Positions 9,406 to 17,886 of a DNA stretch of 64,000 nt are shown one piece after another. Position 1 is the first letter of the stretch. Every line of letters starts with the position of its first letter. The DNA is from Solirubrobacteraceae bacterium (GTDB lineage Bacteria > Actinomycetota > Thermoleophilia > Solirubrobacterales > Solirubrobacteraceae). Under the pieces are notes generated by a model. It was not told where the DNA came from, ran no database searches, and saw nothing but the letters and a program-made list of their open reading frames with translations. The stretch is taken from the NCBI GenBank assembly GCA_017882445.1, contig JADGPK010000007.1, positions 25,481 through 89,480 of the forward strand, written 5' to 3'. The position numbers were made by a program, and so were the translations under genes.

Positions 9406-10518
9406 ATGGATGTCATCGATTGGGGAACGGCTCAGCGGATCGGCGAGCTGATTGCCGGCTCGCCGCCGTCCGGGCACGTGCGCGCCGCCTCCGTCGAGCC
9501 CCTCGCCCGGGATTTCGCGGAGCGCGTGAGCGCCTACAGCGGACTCGACCTCCCCGCTGCGCTGCCTGCGCTGGAGGTAGTCGATCGGTCCTCGTGGATC
9601 GCCGCCAACCTCAAGACCATGCGACCGCTGCTCGCGCCGCTGACCGAACGGATGGACAAGGACACGGGCTTCCTCGCCGGCCCGATGCGGTCGGCCTCGG
9701 GCCTGCTGCTCGGCGCGCAGGTGGGCGCGCTCACCGGCGTGCTCTCCCAGCGGGTGCTCGGGCAGTACGACGTAGCGCTGCTCGATGACTCGGCGGCTCC
9801 GCGGCTTCTGCTGCTCGGACCCAACCTCGCCCAGGCGGCGCGCAACCTGGGAGTCGACCGCGACGAGCTCGTCCTGTGGGTGACGATCCACGAGATCACC
9901 CACGCGGTCCAGTTCTCCGGCGCGCCCTGGCTGCGCGGGCACCTCGGCGGGATGCTCAAAGAGCTGATCGACGGCCTGCAGGTGACCGTCTCCGGCCGGC
10001 CCTCGCTGATCGGGCGGCTGGGCGGGCTGGTTCCCGATCCGGGCGAGCTGCGCAACATCGTCGAGCTCGCCCGCGGAGGACAGCTGCTGCGCCTGACGCT
10101 GGGCGAGGATCGCTGGAAGCTCGTGGAGCGCATGCAGGCGGCGATGTCGCTGATCGAGGGGCACGCCGAGCACACGATGGATGTCGTCGGAGCCGACACG
10201 CTGCCATCGCTCACGCGCCTGCGCGCCGCGATGAACCGTCGTCGCAGCGGGCGCGGTCTTCCATGGCGGGTGCTCGAGCGCCTGCTCGGGCTCGAGCTGA
10301 AGCTCCGCCAGTACGAGACGGGACGCCGCTTCTGCGACGCGGTCGTCAACGACAGCGGTCCACGGGCGCTCACCCGCGCGTGGAGTGGCCCCGAGGCGCT
10401 GCCGAGCCCCGGCGAGCTCGAACAGCCGGCACTCTGGATCGCCCGCATGCAGGCCGCTGACAGCGATTGGCCATCCCCGGCGAACGGCCGAACGCATGTT
10501 CCTCCTGTTACAAGCTGA
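9406..10518 (+). CDS. Zinc-dependent metalloprotease of the DUF2342 family
   Basis: 370 residues. The central HEITHAVQF is an HEXXH zinc site, with a downstream EGHAEHTMD segment giving a plausible third ligand. The family is found almost only in actinobacteria, sometimes called coenzyme-F420-biosynthesis-associated by profile methods, with no proven substrate. The N-terminal region and the RSASGLLLGAQVGALTGVLSQRVLGQYD stretch match its usual layout. There is no signal peptide, so it is probably cytoplasmic. A TACGCT box 6 nt before the ATG suggests a leaderless mRNA. The first codon lies 23 nt from the divergent nuclease gene. Confidence 0.88.
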   Translation: MDVIDWGTAQRIGELIAGSPPSGHVRAASVEPLARDFAERVSAYSGLDLPAALPALEVVDRSSWIAANLKTMRPLLAPLTERMDKDTGFLAGPMRSASGLLLGAQVGALTGVLSQRVLGQYDVALLDDSAAPRLLLLGPNLAQAARNLGVDRDELVLWVTIHEITHAVQFSGAPWLRGHLGGMLKELIDGLQVTVSGRPSLIGRLGGLVPDPGELRNIVELARGGQLLRLTLGEDRWKLVERMQAAMSLIEGHAEHTMDVVGADTLPSLTRLRAAMNRRRSGRGLPWRVLERLLGLELKLRQYETGRRFCDAVVNDSGPRALTRAWSGPEALPSPGELEQPALWIARMQAADSDWPSPANGRTHVPPVTS

Positions 10519-10703
10519 GCCGGCGTGACGGCCAGTTGCTACAGGCTTTTCGCGTCGTGCTAGGATCGCGGCGTAACGAACTTCTTTCAGTGGGTTACAA
10601 ACAGGTGTTCGGTCGCTGACGGAGACCATCGAGCACCCGAACAAAGCGACCACATACCCGTCCCTCGCAGCCGGCGAGGAGCCGACAGGAGGACAAACTT
10701 CAC

Positions 10704-11279
10704 ATGCCTACCGCCAACACCACATCACCCAAAGCCTCAAAACCCCGCGCCAAAGCGGTCAAACGGGCTTCCGCCAAAACATCGACGACCCGCGGTGCGA
10801 CGCAGGCAAAAGCCAGGCGCGCCAAAGGCGCTCGCACGCAGGCCGGGTCGGCGGCCCGCCAGACACAGACCGCCACGCGTGACACCGCTGGCGCGTTTGG
10901 CGACTACGCCGAGCGCGCTGTGCTAATTCCCGTCGGCGCCGCCCTCATCGCCCGCGACCGTGTGGTCGAGAGCGTGACCGACACCTTCTCGAGCTACTCC
11001 TCGACGACCAAGGCACAGGCGCAGCTGCGCCGCTTCGAGCGCCGCGGCGTCACCGCCCGCAAAAGGCTCGAGCGCGAGGTCCGCAAAGCCCGCGTGCGCG
11101 TCGAGCGTGAACTGCGTCAGCGTCGCCGCGTGATCGAGAGCACCGTGAGCGACCTCGAGGACCGCCGTGAAGCGTTCACGAAGAACGGCTCCGAGCTTGC
11201 CAACAAGGTTCCCGAGTTCGCCAACCGCGTTCCCGAGTTCGCCAACAAGGTTCAGGAGCGCATCCTCAGCCTGGTCTGA
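10704..11279 (+). CDS. Basic coiled-coil protein (HBHA/phasin-like)
   Basis: 191 residues. Residues 1-60 are Lys/Arg/Ala/Thr-rich and probably disordered and DNA- or polyanion-binding. A short hydrophobic helix (AERAVLIPVGAALIARDRVVESV, about 70-92) is followed by a long heptad-type, highly charged helix (about 100-160). The end has an imperfect repeat, NKVPEFANRVPEFANKV. The layout resembles mycobacterial heparin-binding haemagglutinin and phasin-like proteins, but with the basic tail at the N-terminus. AGGAGG upstream of the ATG is a strong ribosome-binding site, and a long 185-nt leader region precedes it. A strong terminator follows at 11397. The function is inferred only. Confidence 0.8.
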   Translation: MPTANTTSPKASKPRAKAVKRASAKTSTTRGATQAKARRAKGARTQAGSAARQTQTATRDTAGAFGDYAERAVLIPVGAALIARDRVVESVTDTFSSYSSTTKAQAQLRRFERRGVTARKRLEREVRKARVRVERELRQRRRVIESTVSDLEDRREAFTKNGSELANKVPEFANRVPEFANKVQERILSLV

Positions 11280-11396
11280 TCAAGACCCTTCCCCCGCCCG
11301 GTCCGGAGAGGCCGGGGCACCGCCGCCAAGGCGGTCATCGGGAAAGTCTGCCGGCCTCATATCCCGCCGGCAGTTGTAGCACCCTCTCCTCCCTCG

Positions 11397-11434
11397 ACCC
11401 GCGGGCGGCCCCCACCGCCCGCGGGTCATTTTTG
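11397..11434 (+). terminator. Rho-independent terminator after the coiled-coil gene
   Basis: A perfect 12-bp stem (ACCCGCGGGCGG paired with CCGCCCGCGGGT, 6-nt loop) is followed by CATTTTTG. It ends the transcript that starts before 10704 and separates it from the palindrome cluster and mrp. Confidence 0.85.
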
Positions 11435-11446
11435 TCGGCTTGCGTT

Positions 11447-11594
11447 CCGAGCGGCGCACGCGCCGCTCGGCCTGGCGGCACATGTGCCGCCAGGAGCGGG
11501 TCGCACATGTGCGCCCCGGGCAGTGCCGCATGCGGCACTGCCTTCCAGCCATCCCGGCCGCACATGTGCGACCCGGGCCGGACCGTTTGCGGCA
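11447..11594. repeat. Cluster of nested palindromes with a repeated CACATGTG core
   Basis: Five palindromes lie within 124 bp. 11447-11470 has 11-bp arms around AC. 11471-11494 is a perfect 24-bp palindrome centred on GGCACATGTGCC. 11502-11513 and 11559-11570 are both CGCACATGTGCG. 11519-11542 is a perfect 24-bp palindrome centred on GCCGCATGCGGC. The segments starting at 11502 and 11559 also form a direct repeat of about 37 bp (6 mismatches) with a 57-bp period, and GGGTCGCACATGTGCG near 11500 is complementary to CGCACATGTGCGACCC near 11559. The cluster sits between a terminator and the mrp promoter, so it may be a multi-site operator or a foldable REP-like element. Confidence 0.85.
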
Positions 11595-11607
11595 CCGGCT
11601 GCCTACA

Positions 11608-12786
11608 ATGGAGGGCGTGACCAACCGGGATGAGATCCTCAAGGCGCTCGAGGTGGTGATCGACCCGGAGCTGCACCGCTCGATCGTCGAGCTCGACATG
11701 GTGCGCTCCATCGACATCAGCCCCAACGGGGTGGTCGACGTGACGGTGTCGCTGACGACGCCTGGCTGCCCGATCAAGGGCCACTTCCAGGCCACCGTCG
11801 CCGACGCCGCCTCCGCGCTCGAGGGCGTCACGCATGTGAACGTCTACTTCGACGTGCTCACCGACACCCAGAAGGCGACCCTGCAGCAGAAGCTGGGACG
11901 CGCCAGCCTGCCCGAGGGCGCGCTCGCACAGGTCGCAAACGTCATTTGCGTCGGCTCGGGCAAGGGCGGCGTCGGCAAGTCGACGCTGACCGCCAACATC
12001 GCCGCGGCCCTCGCCGGGGAAGGCAAGCGGGTGGGCATCCTCGACGCCGACGTCTGGGGCTACTCCATCCCACGCATGTACGGCCTCGGGGCCACCCGCC
12101 CGCCGGTCTCGGCGGAGCGCAAGATCATTCCGCTCGAGGCCCATGGCGTGAAGGTCATGTCGATCGGCTTCTTCGTGGAGGAGGACGCCGCCGTGGTCTG
12201 GCGCGGGCCGATGCTGCACAAGGCGCTCACCCAGTTTCTGCAGGACGTCGCATGGGGCGCTCTCGACTACCTGCTCGTCGACCTGCCGCCGGGGACCGGG
12301 GACGTCTCGATGACGCTCGCGCAACTGCTTCCCCAGGCGCAGTTCCTGATCGTGACCACGCCACAGCAGACCGCCCAGAAGGTCGCGCGCCGCTCAGCGC
12401 ACATGGCGCAGAAGGTCTCGCTCGAGATCTGCGGGGTTGTCGAGAACATGTCCAGCTTCACAACGCCGTCGGGCGAGCGCTTCACGATCTTCGGCGAGGG
12501 TGGCGGCCAGGAGCTCGCAGACGAGCTCGACGTTCCGCTGCTCGGCAAGGTGCCGCTGACGATGCCGCTGCGCGAGCAGGCCGACGGCGGCCTCCCGCTG
12601 GTGATCGAGGACCCCGACGACCCCGCCGCCCAGGCGATCCGCCACCTGGCGCGTGGGCTGCTCGCCATGACACCCCTCGAGCTTCCCGTCCTCGAGCCGG
12701 TCGAAGCGAGCCCCTCCGGGCGGACGGGCTCTCATCAGCCAGACGAGAGCCGGAAACCCGTGGGCATGTCGCTGCCGATGGCCTGA
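11608..12786 (+). CDS. mrp: Mrp/ApbC/NBP35-type P-loop ATPase, iron-sulfur cluster carrier
   Basis: About 392 residues. The N-terminal DUF59/MIP18 domain (about 1-90, with TVSLTTPGCPIKGHF) precedes a MinD/Mrp P-loop domain starting GSGKGGVGKST (deviant Walker A) and containing GILDADVWGYS and DLPPGTGDVSM. The family transfers Fe-S clusters to apoproteins in the cytoplasm. The CXXC pair that bridges a cluster in many homologues is not present at the usual place (ENMSSFTTPSGERFTIFG), so a different binding mode is likely. A TACAAT box at 11604-11609 overlaps the ATG and stands 7 nt before GTG 11617, so the real start may be that GTG on a leaderless mRNA. Confidence 0.88.
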   Translation: MEGVTNRDEILKALEVVIDPELHRSIVELDMVRSIDISPNGVVDVTVSLTTPGCPIKGHFQATVADAASALEGVTHVNVYFDVLTDTQKATLQQKLGRASLPEGALAQVANVICVGSGKGGVGKSTLTANIAAALAGEGKRVGILDADVWGYSIPRMYGLGATRPPVSAERKIIPLEAHGVKVMSIGFFVEEDAAVVWRGPMLHKALTQFLQDVAWGALDYLLVDLPPGTGDVSMTLAQLLPQAQFLIVTTPQQTAQKVARRSAHMAQKVSLEICGVVENMSSFTTPSGERFTIFGEGGGQELADELDVPLLGKVPLTMPLREQADGGLPLVIEDPDDPAAQAIRHLARGLLAMTPLELPVLEPVEASPSGRTGSHQPDESRKPVGMSLPMA

Positions 12787-12886
12787 ACCGCAGGCCGTCG
12801 CGAGCAGTGACATGCCCTTCCTGGAAGCGCGGGCCATCGGGCCCTGCGCGGGCGAACCGTCGCGGCCCGACCCGATCACCGACCGC

Positions 12887-12914
12887 TTGACAAGCGCGTC
12901 CCACCTGAGAGGAT
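12887..12914 (+). promoter_or_regulatory. Promoter of the lysS-kam operon
   Basis: A consensus TTGACA at 12887-12892 and GAGGAT at 12909-12914 are 16 nt apart. The expected transcription start would be about 12920, only a few bases before the ATG at 12925, so the mRNA is probably leaderless or nearly so. No ribosome-binding site is visible, in keeping with this. Confidence 0.55.
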
Positions 12915-12924
12915 CGTCTTCGAA

Positions 12925-14475
12925 ATGCCAGTACAGGATCAACCGCAGGAGCAGGACGAGCGCCCGCCGGATACACCGGATGAGGCGCTTGACGGCGACG
13001 CCGACAACGGCGCGGCGGAATTCGACGAACGCCGAGCCAAGATGGAACGGCTGCGGGCGCAGGGGATCGATCCCTATCCGCCCGTCAGCCTGCCGGACCG
13101 CACGCTGATCGCCCAGGTGCTCGCCGCGCACGATCCCGGCGCGCTGGAGGCCGGCGAGCACCGCGAGCTTCGCTACCAGATCGCCGGCCGCCTGATCTCC
13201 CGCAGGGTGCACGGCAAGACCGCGTTTCTGGACGTGCGCGACCTGTCCGGCTCGATCCAGGTCGTCGTCCGCGTGGACGCGCTCGGGGAGGAGACCTACA
13301 ACCGCGTCCTCGGCCTCGACATCGGAGACATCGTCGGCGTCGTGGGCTGCGTCTACGTCACCCAGCGGGGCCAGCTCGCACTCGCGGTGCTCGAGTGCAC
13401 GTTGCTGACCAAGACCCTGCGTCCGCCGCCGGACAAGCACCACGGGCTCGGCGACACCGGCACGCGCTACCGCTACCGCGAGCTGGACCTGATGGCCAAC
13501 GAGGAGACGCGCGAGCTGTTCGTGACCCGCTACAAGATCGTCTACGCGATCCGCGAATGGCTGAACGAACGCAACTTCGTCGAGGTCGAAACGCCGGCGC
13601 TGCAGTCGCTGGCGGGCGGTGCCGGGTCGCGGCCGTTCACGACCCACCACAACGCGCTCAACCGCGACCTCTACCTGCGCATCTCCGTCGAGCTGTTCCT
13701 CAACCGCTGCATCGTGGGCGGCATGGAGAACGTCTACGACATGGGCAAGGTGTTCCGCAACGAGGGCATCTCCCACAAGCACAGCCCCGAGTTCACGATC
13801 ATCGAGTTCATGATGGCCTACGCGGACTACAACGACGTGGCGACCGCGACCGAAGAGATGTTCCGCGACGTCGCCCAGCGGGTGCTCGGCCGGACCGTCA
13901 TCAAACGGGGCGGTGAAGACATCGACCTGGCCAAGCCGTGGCGGCGGGTCACGATGCGCGAGATCATCCTCGAGCGTTTCGGCCTGGACTTCATGGAGTC
14001 GACCCGCGATGAGCTCGCCGAGGTGCTCGACGGGCCCCTCGACGAGGCGGCCACGTGGGCGGAGGTCGTGGCGGACATCTACTCGGAGAAAATCGAGCAC
14101 ACGATCAACCAGCCGACGCACGTGTTCGACTTCCCGCTGGAGCCGTTCCCGATCACCAAGCGCCACGCCGTGCACCCCGAGCTCGGCGAGCATTTCGACG
14201 CTGTCATCGGCGGCATCGAGCTCGTCTCAGGCGACACAGAGCTCAACGACCCCGTCGACCAGTGGCAGCGCTTCGTCGACCAGCGTAAGCGGCGCTTGAT
14301 CGACGACGAGGATGTACCCCACCCCAACGACGAGGAGTACGCGCGGGCGATCGAGTACGGCTACTCCCCGACCGCCGGCGGCGGCATGGGGGTGGACCGC
14401 CTGGTGATGATCCTCACCGAACGCGACACCCTGCGCGAGGTCATCCCCTTTCCGATCGTCAGGGACCTGCAATGA
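12925..14475 (+). CDS. Class II lysyl-tRNA synthetase-like protein with altered amino-acid pocket
   Basis: 516 residues with an acidic N-terminal tail, an OB-fold anticodon-binding domain (about 82-165) and a class II catalytic core. Motif 2 is FRNEGIS (277-283) and motif 3 is GGGMGVDR (485-492), so ATP binding and adenylation look intact. By alignment from memory with E. coli LysS/LysU, pocket Glu residues are kept (Glu256, Glu294, Glu439). Tyr280 becomes Met296, Asn424 becomes Ser435, and Phe426 becomes Asp437. Mycobacterial LysS keeps an aromatic at both the Tyr280 and Phe426 sites. The stop overlaps the 5,6-aminomutase start by 4 nt. It may be a genuine LysRS or a paralogue for a lysine isomer; the operon favours the latter. 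Confidence 0.85.
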   Translation: MPVQDQPQEQDERPPDTPDEALDGDADNGAAEFDERRAKMERLRAQGIDPYPPVSLPDRTLIAQVLAAHDPGALEAGEHRELRYQIAGRLISRRVHGKTAFLDVRDLSGSIQVVVRVDALGEETYNRVLGLDIGDIVGVVGCVYVTQRGQLALAVLECTLLTKTLRPPPDKHHGLGDTGTRYRYRELDLMANEETRELFVTRYKIVYAIREWLNERNFVEVETPALQSLAGGAGSRPFTTHHNALNRDLYLRISVELFLNRCIVGGMENVYDMGKVFRNEGISHKHSPEFTIIEFMMAYADYNDVATATEEMFRDVAQRVLGRTVIKRGGEDIDLAKPWRRVTMREIILERFGLDFMESTRDELAEVLDGPLDEAATWAEVVADIYSEKIEHTINQPTHVFDFPLEPFPITKRHAVHPELGEHFDAVIGGIELVSGDTELNDPVDQWQRFVDQRKRRLIDDEDVPHPNDEEYARAIEYGYSPTAGGGMGVDRLVMILTERDTLREVIPFPIVRDLQ

Positions 14476-16028
14476 GCAAGCTGGACCTCGATCCGGGTGT
14501 GGTCGCTGCCTGCCGGCAGGCAGCCACGCGGATCGCCGAGCAGGTGGCCGAGCAGATCGCGGGCCGCACGACGTTGTCGGTCGAGCGCAGCGTCACGCGG
14601 CTGCTGGGCGTCGACGGCGCGAACGCCCTGGAGGTGCCGCTGCCGAACGTGCTCGTGGACCACGTCCACGAGCGGGGCGGCCTCGGCCGCGGGATCGCCT
14701 ACTGGCTCGGCAACGCGATGATCCAGACGACCAGCTCCCCCCAGCAGCTGGCCGAGGCGGTCAGCGCCGGAGAGCTCGATCTCCTCGCTCTGCAGGAGGC
14801 CGAGGAGCCCGCGATCCACGAGCGCGTCACGAGCGAGTGTGCGGCGCGCCTGCGCGAGATCGCACAGCGCTTCGACGAGCGCCGTGCGATGCGCGAGCGC
14901 CTGGGCGATGGGGCCGCACCGCTTCGCTACGTACTGACCGCGACCGGAGACGTGTACGAGGATGTGGTGCACGCCAGGGCCGTCGCCGAAGGGGGCGGGG
15001 ACATCGTCGCGGTGATCCGCTCGACCGCCCAGAGCCTGCTCGACTACGTGCCCTACGGCCCCACCACCGAGGGCTACGGCGGCACGTTCGCCACGCAGGC
15101 GAACTTCCGCATCATGCGCGAGGCGATGGACGAGTGGTCAGAGCAGCACGGGCGCTACGTGCGTCTGTCGAGCTTCTGCTCGGGCCTGTGCATGTCGGAG
15201 ATCGCCGCGATGGGCGCGTGGGAGGGCTTCGACAACATGGTCAACGACGCCCTCTACGGGATCCTCTATCGCGACATCAACATCGTCCGCGGCCTGATCG
15301 ATCAGCGGATCTCGCGGATGATCAACGGCTACTTCGGCGTGGTGATCAACACCGGCGAGGACAACTACCTGCGCACCGCCGACGCGATCGAGGCTGCGCC
15401 GTCGGTGACGGCCTCGCAGTTCATCAACCACCAGCTCGCCCTCGATTCGGGCGTCCCGGACTCCCAGATCGGGCTCGGCGACGCGTTCGAGATCGACGTG
15501 CCGGTGAAGAACGGCCTGCTGTACGAGTGGGCGCAGGCGCAGCTCACGCGCGAGCTGTTCCCCGACTGTCCCGTCAAGTACATGCCTCCAACCAGGCACA
15601 TGGACGGCAACCTCTTCCGCACGCATGCCGCCGACACGCTGTTCAACCTCGTCACGATCGCCACCGGCCAGGGCATCCAGACGATCGGGGTGCCGACAGA
15701 GGGGATCTTCACCCCCCACATCCACGACCGCGTCCTCGGCCTGCAGAACGTGGGCTACGTCTTCAACGCCGCGCACGATTTGGGCGAGGAGATCGAGTTC
15801 AAGCGCGGCGGGATCATCCAGACCAGGGCGCAGCAGGTGCTCGCGGGAGCCCACGAGCTGCTCGAGCGGATCGCCCAGACTGGCCTCTTCGGAGCGATCG
15901 AGGACGCGACGTTCGGCGACGTCAGCCGCAAGCAGGACGAGGGCCGCGGCATCGAGGGGATCGTCAGCACCGAGCCCGGATACTTCAACCCGTTCGTCGA
16001 GCTGATGCGCGAGGCCAGCTATGCCTAG
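14472..16028 (+). CDS. kamD: Lysine 5,6-aminomutase, alpha subunit
   Basis: 518 residues, the normal length for the large subunit of adenosylcobalamin- and PLP-dependent lysine 5,6-aminomutase. This enzyme moves the terminal amino group of D-lysine or L-beta-lysine to C5, giving 2,5- or 3,5-diaminohexanoate. The segments YGPTTEGYGGTFATQANFRIM, SSFCSGLCMSEIAAMGAWEGFDNMVND and KYMPPTRHMDGN belong to the substrate/PLP-binding TIM barrel. The start overlaps the synthetase stop by 4 nt and the end overlaps kamE by 8 nt, so the three are translated as a unit. The rest of the lysine fermentation set (kamA, kdd, kce, kal) is not in this window. Confidence 0.92.
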   Translation: MSKLDLDPGVVAACRQAATRIAEQVAEQIAGRTTLSVERSVTRLLGVDGANALEVPLPNVLVDHVHERGGLGRGIAYWLGNAMIQTTSSPQQLAEAVSAGELDLLALQEAEEPAIHERVTSECAARLREIAQRFDERRAMRERLGDGAAPLRYVLTATGDVYEDVVHARAVAEGGGDIVAVIRSTAQSLLDYVPYGPTTEGYGGTFATQANFRIMREAMDEWSEQHGRYVRLSSFCSGLCMSEIAAMGAWEGFDNMVNDALYGILYRDINIVRGLIDQRISRMINGYFGVVINTGEDNYLRTADAIEAAPSVTASQFINHQLALDSGVPDSQIGLGDAFEIDVPVKNGLLYEWAQAQLTRELFPDCPVKYMPPTRHMDGNLFRTHAADTLFNLVTIATGQGIQTIGVPTEGIFTPHIHDRVLGLQNVGYVFNAAHDLGEEIEFKRGGIIQTRAQQVLAGAHELLERIAQTGLFGAIEDATFGDVSRKQDEGRGIEGIVSTEPGYFNPFVELMREASYA

Positions 16029-16779
16029 GGAGGTGGACCACAGGGCGGTGAGGCCGTACGCCGACCACCTCGGCGACGGCCTCGTGCAGATGAGCTTCAC
16101 GCTGCCCGTTCCCTACTCGCTGGCCGCGCGCAAGGCGGCGCTCGAGCTGGCCGCGAAGATGGGCTTCCAGGAGCCGGAGGTGATCCACTACGAGCAGCTG
16201 ACCGAGGGCTACACCTACTTCGTGATGTACGGGCGCTGCGTTCAGAGCGTCGACTTCGACGCGCTGCAGGGCGAGGGCTTCGACATCGAGTACATGACCG
16301 AGGACGAGATCGAGCGCTTCGCCGAAGAGCACCTCGGCCGCAACGTCGTGGTTGTCGGCGCGAGCACCGGCTCGGACACCCACAGCGTGGGGATCGACGC
16401 GATGCTCAACCTCAAGGGCTACCACGGCCACCACGGCCTCGAGGGCTACCGCTTCTTCAAGACCTACAACCTCGGCAGCCAGGTGCCCAACAGCGTGCTG
16501 CTGGCCAAGGCGATCGAGGTCGGCGCGGACGCGATCCTCGTCTCCCAGACGGTCACCCAGCAGAACCTCCACGTGCAGAACTTGACCGAGCTCGTCGAGA
16601 TGGTCGAGGCGGAGGGCCGCCGGGGGGACATGATCCTCGCGTGCGGAGGGCCGCGCGTATCCAACGAGCTGGCCAAGGAGCTCGGCTATGACGCGGGCTT
16701 CTCCAAGGGCACCGAACCCCACCACCTCGCGACGTTCATCGTGCGGGAGCTCGCCGCGCGGGTAGCCGCGACCGGCTGA
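16021..16779 (+). CDS. kamE: Lysine 5,6-aminomutase, beta subunit (cobalamin-binding)
   Basis: 252 residues. The Rossmann domain has the base-off/His-on cobalamin motif DTHSVG at 119-124, with His121 as lower cobalt ligand. Lys132, exactly 11 residues later (NLKGYHG), matches the lysine that forms the internal aldimine with PLP in characterised aminomutases (His133/Lys144 in 5,6-LAM). AYNLGSQ-type residues follow (TYNLGSQVPN). All residues needed for catalysis are therefore present and the enzyme should be active. It overlaps kamD by 8 nt and is followed 8 nt later by the kamB-like gene. Confidence 0.92.
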   Translation: MPREVDHRAVRPYADHLGDGLVQMSFTLPVPYSLAARKAALELAAKMGFQEPEVIHYEQLTEGYTYFVMYGRCVQSVDFDALQGEGFDIEYMTEDEIERFAEEHLGRNVVVVGASTGSDTHSVGIDAMLNLKGYHGHHGLEGYRFFKTYNLGSQVPNSVLLAKAIEVGADAILVSQTVTQQNLHVQNLTELVEMVEAEGRRGDMILACGGPRVSNELAKELGYDAGFSKGTEPHHLATFIVRELAARVAATG

Positions 16780-16787
16780 ACTTCTCG

Positions 16788-17858
16788 GTGCTCAGCGATC
16801 TGACCGCCTCGGCCGAGCGACTCGCGCTGGTCGGGCTCGCCAAGAACACGGGCAAGACCGAGGCGCTCGCTGCGCTGCTGCGCGAGCTGCAAGCCAACGG
16901 CCGGTGCGTGGGGGTGACCTCGGTGGGGCGCGACGGCGAGGAGCGCGACGTGATCGACTTCCGCATCGAGAAGCCACGCGTGGTCCTGCCCGCGGGGAGC
17001 CTCGTGGCGACCACCGACGAGCTGCTGAGCGCGAGCGGCCTCCCCCACGTGCTGCTCGAGCAGACCGACGTGCGCACCCCGCTCGGGCGGGTGCTGATCG
17101 CGCGACTGCGGGGTCCCGGCGCGGTCGAGGTCGCGGGTCCGAGCGGCGCCGAGCAGGTGCGCGCGGTGAGCGACGCGATGCTCTCCCACGGCGCCGAGCA
17201 GGTGCTGATCGACGGCGCGATCGACCGGCGCGCCGCATCCTCGCCGGACGTGGCCGACGGCCTCGTGATGTCGACCGGAGCGGTGCTCGGCGAAGACATC
17301 GCGGAGGTCGTCTCGCGGACCCGCGACGCGGTCGAGCTCGTACGGCTTCAGACCGTCGAGGAGTCCACGGAGACCGGCCTGCGCCTGCGCATGCTCGCCG
17401 CACAGGACGGGGGCCGGGCCAACCTGCTCGTGGGCTCCGAGCAGGAGCCAGTGACGCTGCCGCCGCGCTTTGCCCTCTCCAGCGACGCCACCCAGATCGC
17501 CGAGGTGCTGGACGCGAGCCCGACGGCACAGTGGCTGATTCTCGCTGGGGCGCTGCCTGACCGCCTCCTGCGCGAGCTCTTAGAGGCCACCCGGCGGCGC
17601 CGACGCGAGCTCACGCTCGTCGTGGCCGATCCCACCAGGGTCTTCCTGGCCGAGCGGGGGATCGACTGGTACCGTCGCCAGGGCATCGCGGTGCAGTCCC
17701 TGCGCCCGATCGAGCTGCTCGCGCTGACGGTCAACCCGCTGGCGCCGCAGTCACATCGCTTCGACTCCGCCCGGCTGCGGGCACTGCTGGCCGAGGCGAT
17801 CCCCGACGTTCCGATCTTCGACGTGCTGCACCCGGAGTATCAGGGCTCACGGCCCTAG
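16788..17858 (+). CDS. kamB: KamB-like reactivase subunit for lysine 5,6-aminomutase
   Basis: 356 residues from a GTG start 8 nt after kamE. A P-loop-like GLAKNTGKT (16-24) is followed by GVTSVGRDGEERDVIDF and by KPRVVLPAGSLVATTDELL, a pattern I associate with KamB, one of two proteins (KamB, KamC) reported to reactivate damaged 5,6-aminomutase by cofactor exchange. SIGRDGE-like and GPSGAEQVR segments support this. The other partner, the MutS-like KamC, is not next to it. Identification rests on remembered family features and operon position. It is the last gene of the operon and ends 28 nt from the convergent ferredoxin gene. Confidence 0.72.
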   Translation: MLSDLTASAERLALVGLAKNTGKTEALAALLRELQANGRCVGVTSVGRDGEERDVIDFRIEKPRVVLPAGSLVATTDELLSASGLPHVLLEQTDVRTPLGRVLIARLRGPGAVEVAGPSGAEQVRAVSDAMLSHGAEQVLIDGAIDRRAASSPDVADGLVMSTGAVLGEDIAEVVSRTRDAVELVRLQTVEESTETGLRLRMLAAQDGGRANLLVGSEQEPVTLPPRFALSSDATQIAEVLDASPTAQWLILAGALPDRLLRELLEATRRRRRELTLVVADPTRVFLAERGIDWYRRQGIAVQSLRPIELLALTVNPLAPQSHRFDSARLRALLAEAIPDVPIFDVLHPEYQGSRP

Positions 17859-17886
17859 GTCCGAGCCGCAGCTCGCAGCACCTGCC

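Noticed and set aside
9379..10653. 424-codon minus-strand frame
   Set aside because: Antisense to the HEXXH metalloprotease, whose motifs and codon pattern are clearly coding.
12394..14193. 599-codon minus-strand frame
   Set aside because: Antisense to mrp and the LysRS-like gene; low-complexity His/Val/Asp-rich translation.
14472..17858. Lysine fermentation operon
   Set aside because: Only the 5,6-aminomutase and KamB are present; kamA, kdd, kce, kal and CoA-transferase genes are absent in the window.
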